Below are positions 62,920 through 64,000 of a stretch of DNA of 64,000 nucleotides, one piece after another. Position 1 is the first letter of the stretch. The number at the start of each line of letters is the position of its first letter. The notes below the pieces were generated by a model that saw only the letters and a program-made list of their open reading frames with translations, made no database searches and had not been told where the DNA came from. A program made the position numbers and the translations under genes. This stretch comes from Flavisericum labens (GTDB taxonomy: Bacteria; Bacteroidota; Bacteroidia; Flavobacteriales; Flavobacteriaceae): assembly GCF_045446075.1 (NCBI RefSeq), contig NZ_JBJJBQ010000004.1, forward strand, positions 248,001 to 312,000, given 5' to 3'.

Positions 62920-63498
62920 ATGAAAAATTTAAGCTATTTAGTAATAATATTATTCATAACGTCTTTAGCATCATGTAAAAAGGCTAAAAAAGAGGCGCCT
63001 ATTGTGGTTCCTGGAACGGTCCCTACGGAGCTGGATATTTCTGAAACTAAGAAAATCAAAATGGAACTTACAGCTAAAAGTGGTAGTGATGTAAGCGGAA
63101 ATGTGGTTTTTAAGGAAGAAAATGGCCAAGTAAGCATGACGGCTATCATAAGTGGCTTGGAGCCCGGGCAACACGCTATACACATTCACGAATCGTCTGA
63201 CTGTTCTTCTGATGACGGAAAATCTGCAGGTGGACACTGGAATCCTACTGCTAAACCACATGGAAAATGGGGAGCTGCCGAAGGTTACCACAAAGGCGAT
63301 ATCGGTAATTTTACTGCAGATGAAAATGGTAACAGTACTATTTCGTTTACTACAGACGAGTGGTGTATTGGTTGCGATGACCATACGAAAAACATTGTTG
63401 GAAAGGGCGTCATTGTTCATGCAGGAGCCGATGATTTTACCTCCCAACCATCTGGAGCTGCCGGAGCCAGAGTGAGTTGTGCCGGAATAATCGAATAA
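62920..63498 (+). CDS. Cu/Zn superoxide dismutase family lipoprotein
   Basis: Dismutates superoxide, in the periplasm or at the outer membrane. The 192 residues start with a lipoprotein signal (TSLASC, Cys19). Copper and zinc ligands are in AIHIHESSDC, SAGGHWNP...KPHGKWG, GYHKGDIGN and VIVHAGADD. The intramolecular disulfide pair is the Cys after ESSD and the one in RVSCAG. The C-terminal half contains two extra Cys (WCIGCDDH). A TATATTTA hexamer 26 bases before the ATG is a possible -7 element. Confidence 0.92.
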   Translation: MKNLSYLVIILFITSLASCKKAKKEAPIVVPGTVPTELDISETKKIKMELTAKSGSDVSGNVVFKEENGQVSMTAIISGLEPGQHAIHIHESSDCSSDDGKSAGGHWNPTAKPHGKWGAAEGYHKGDIGNFTADENGNSTISFTTDEWCIGCDDHTKNIVGKGVIVHAGADDFTSQPSGAAGARVSCAGIIE

Positions 63499-63589
63499 CA
63501 TCTAACATCAATTTTTTGTAATAGTTAAACCTGGGTATATCTTTTAATTTGATTATCTTGGTTTTATATTTCAATTACTAAACTAATAC

Positions 63590-64000
63590 ATGGATCTAGA
63601 CCTACTCGTTAGCCAATTTAAACAAAAAGACGAAAAAGCTTTTGAAACCTTATACAACATGTATAGCGAGAGTATGCATGGTGTTATTTACAATATTGTG
63701 AGAGACCACTCTATTGCAGAAGAAGTCATGCAAGACGTGTTTATCAAGGCATGGCATAAATCCGATACTTATTCCAATAAAAAAGGGCGTTTTTTCACAT
63801 GGATTTTAAATATATCCAGAAATGCCGCCATAGACAAAACGCGCTCTAAAGCCTTTAAAAAATCAAAACAAAACCTTCATTCCGAATATTTCGTAGATAT
63901 CCTTGAAACCGGTGAAAGTTTAGATAATAAAACTGACGCCATTGGTATAAAAAAGTTTGTAACCAGGCTGGCTGAAAAATGTAAAGCCGTAATCGAACTA
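63590..64000 (+). CDS. ECF-type sigma-70 factor (partial, 3' cut)
   Basis: The first 137 codons of an RNA polymerase sigma factor of the extracytoplasmic function group. Region 2 is visible: FETLYNMYSESMHGVIYNIV, then AEEVMQDVFIKAWHKSDTY and RFFTWILNISRNAAIDKTRS, which contain the -10 recognition helix. Region 4 begins at the window edge. The gene starts 91 bases after the superoxide dismutase gene on the same strand, and its ATG at 63590 is the first good start. An anti-sigma factor may follow beyond the window. Confidence 0.9.
   Translation, partial: MDLDLLVSQFKQKDEKAFETLYNMYSESMHGVIYNIVRDHSIAEEVMQDVFIKAWHKSDTYSNKKGRFFTWILNISRNAAIDKTRSKAFKKSKQNLHSEYFVDILETGESLDNKTDAIGIKKFVTRLAEKCKAVIEL

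Noticed and set aside
1..64000. CRISPR arrays, tRNA or rRNA genes, insertion sequences or prophage genes
   Set aside because: No spaced direct repeats, cloverleaf-like segments, transposases, integrases or phage genes were recognised on reading the window.

Overview
The window looks like chromosomal DNA of a marine-type member of the Flavobacteriaceae (Bacteroidota). The DNA is AT-rich. Promoters fit the Bacteroidota -7 consensus TAnnTTTG and no Shine-Dalgarno pattern stands out. Gene blocks typical of the family are present: coaE / YbbR-like / GT2, and fabI / recN / DUF4835 (PorD) / coaBC / rpoZ / bamD / dapA / DUF6913, together with a fused cbb3 oxidase subunit CcoNO. No rRNA, tRNA, insertion sequence or CRISPR array was seen. 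The window ends inside an ECF sigma-factor gene.

Layout. 0.3-5.2 kb (minus): an OmpR-type two-component pair behind coaE, a YbbR-domain protein and a glycosyltransferase. 5.4-13 kb (minus): housekeeping genes for fatty-acid synthesis, DNA repair, CoA, RNA polymerase omega, outer-membrane assembly and lysine. 13-14.6 kb: a broken small membrane-protein gene and two convergent membrane-protein genes whose promoters share a helically phased repeat. 14.6-20.7 kb: ligA-prmC-GNAT (minus), divergent from a lipoprotein-ribD-HAD-YigZ operon. 20.8-25.2 kb (minus): an anaerobic pyruvate formate-lyase operon, pflB-pflA-OFA transporter. 25.6-33.5 kb (plus): an acyl-CoA ligase, a MarR regulator with a clear palindromic operator, and a fadN-fadA-fadE beta-oxidation operon. 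33.7-35.9 kb: M1 peptidase and YdeI-like protein. 35.9-39.3 kb (minus): a sucrose- or mannosylfructose-phosphate-synthase-like enzyme and a phosphatase fused to a GH100-like hydrolase. 39.5-42.2 kb (minus): a MoxR/BchI-like AAA ATPase with a VWA protein.

42.3-55.3 kb is a low-oxygen respiration island. It holds an FNR-like regulator, a universal stress protein, a receiver-CRP fusion regulator, a PAS histidine kinase with FixL-like PAS residues, and the cbb3 oxidase genes ccoI, ccoS, ccoNO, ccoQ, ccoP, ccoG, ccoH plus a SafE-like protein. 55.4-60.5 kb is a TetR-ABC-HlyD-TolC export operon whose ABC subunit has a strongly degenerate ATPase site. 60.5-62.8 kb (minus) is hemN with a second universal stress protein. 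It is divergent from a Cu/Zn superoxide dismutase lipoprotein and the ECF sigma factor.

The main new observation ties these parts together. Five promoters (pflB, a universal stress protein, ccoI, ccoS-NOQP and hemN) carry a 12-bp FNR-type box, TGAC-N4-RTCA. In every case the -7 hexamer TAnnTTTG (or one mismatch from it) starts exactly 24 bp downstream of the last base of the box. This defines a local oxygen-responsive regulon covering fermentation, high-affinity respiration and anaerobic haem synthesis. The candidate regulators are encoded inside the island, and one of them behaves on paper like a FixJ and a FixK joined in one polypeptide.
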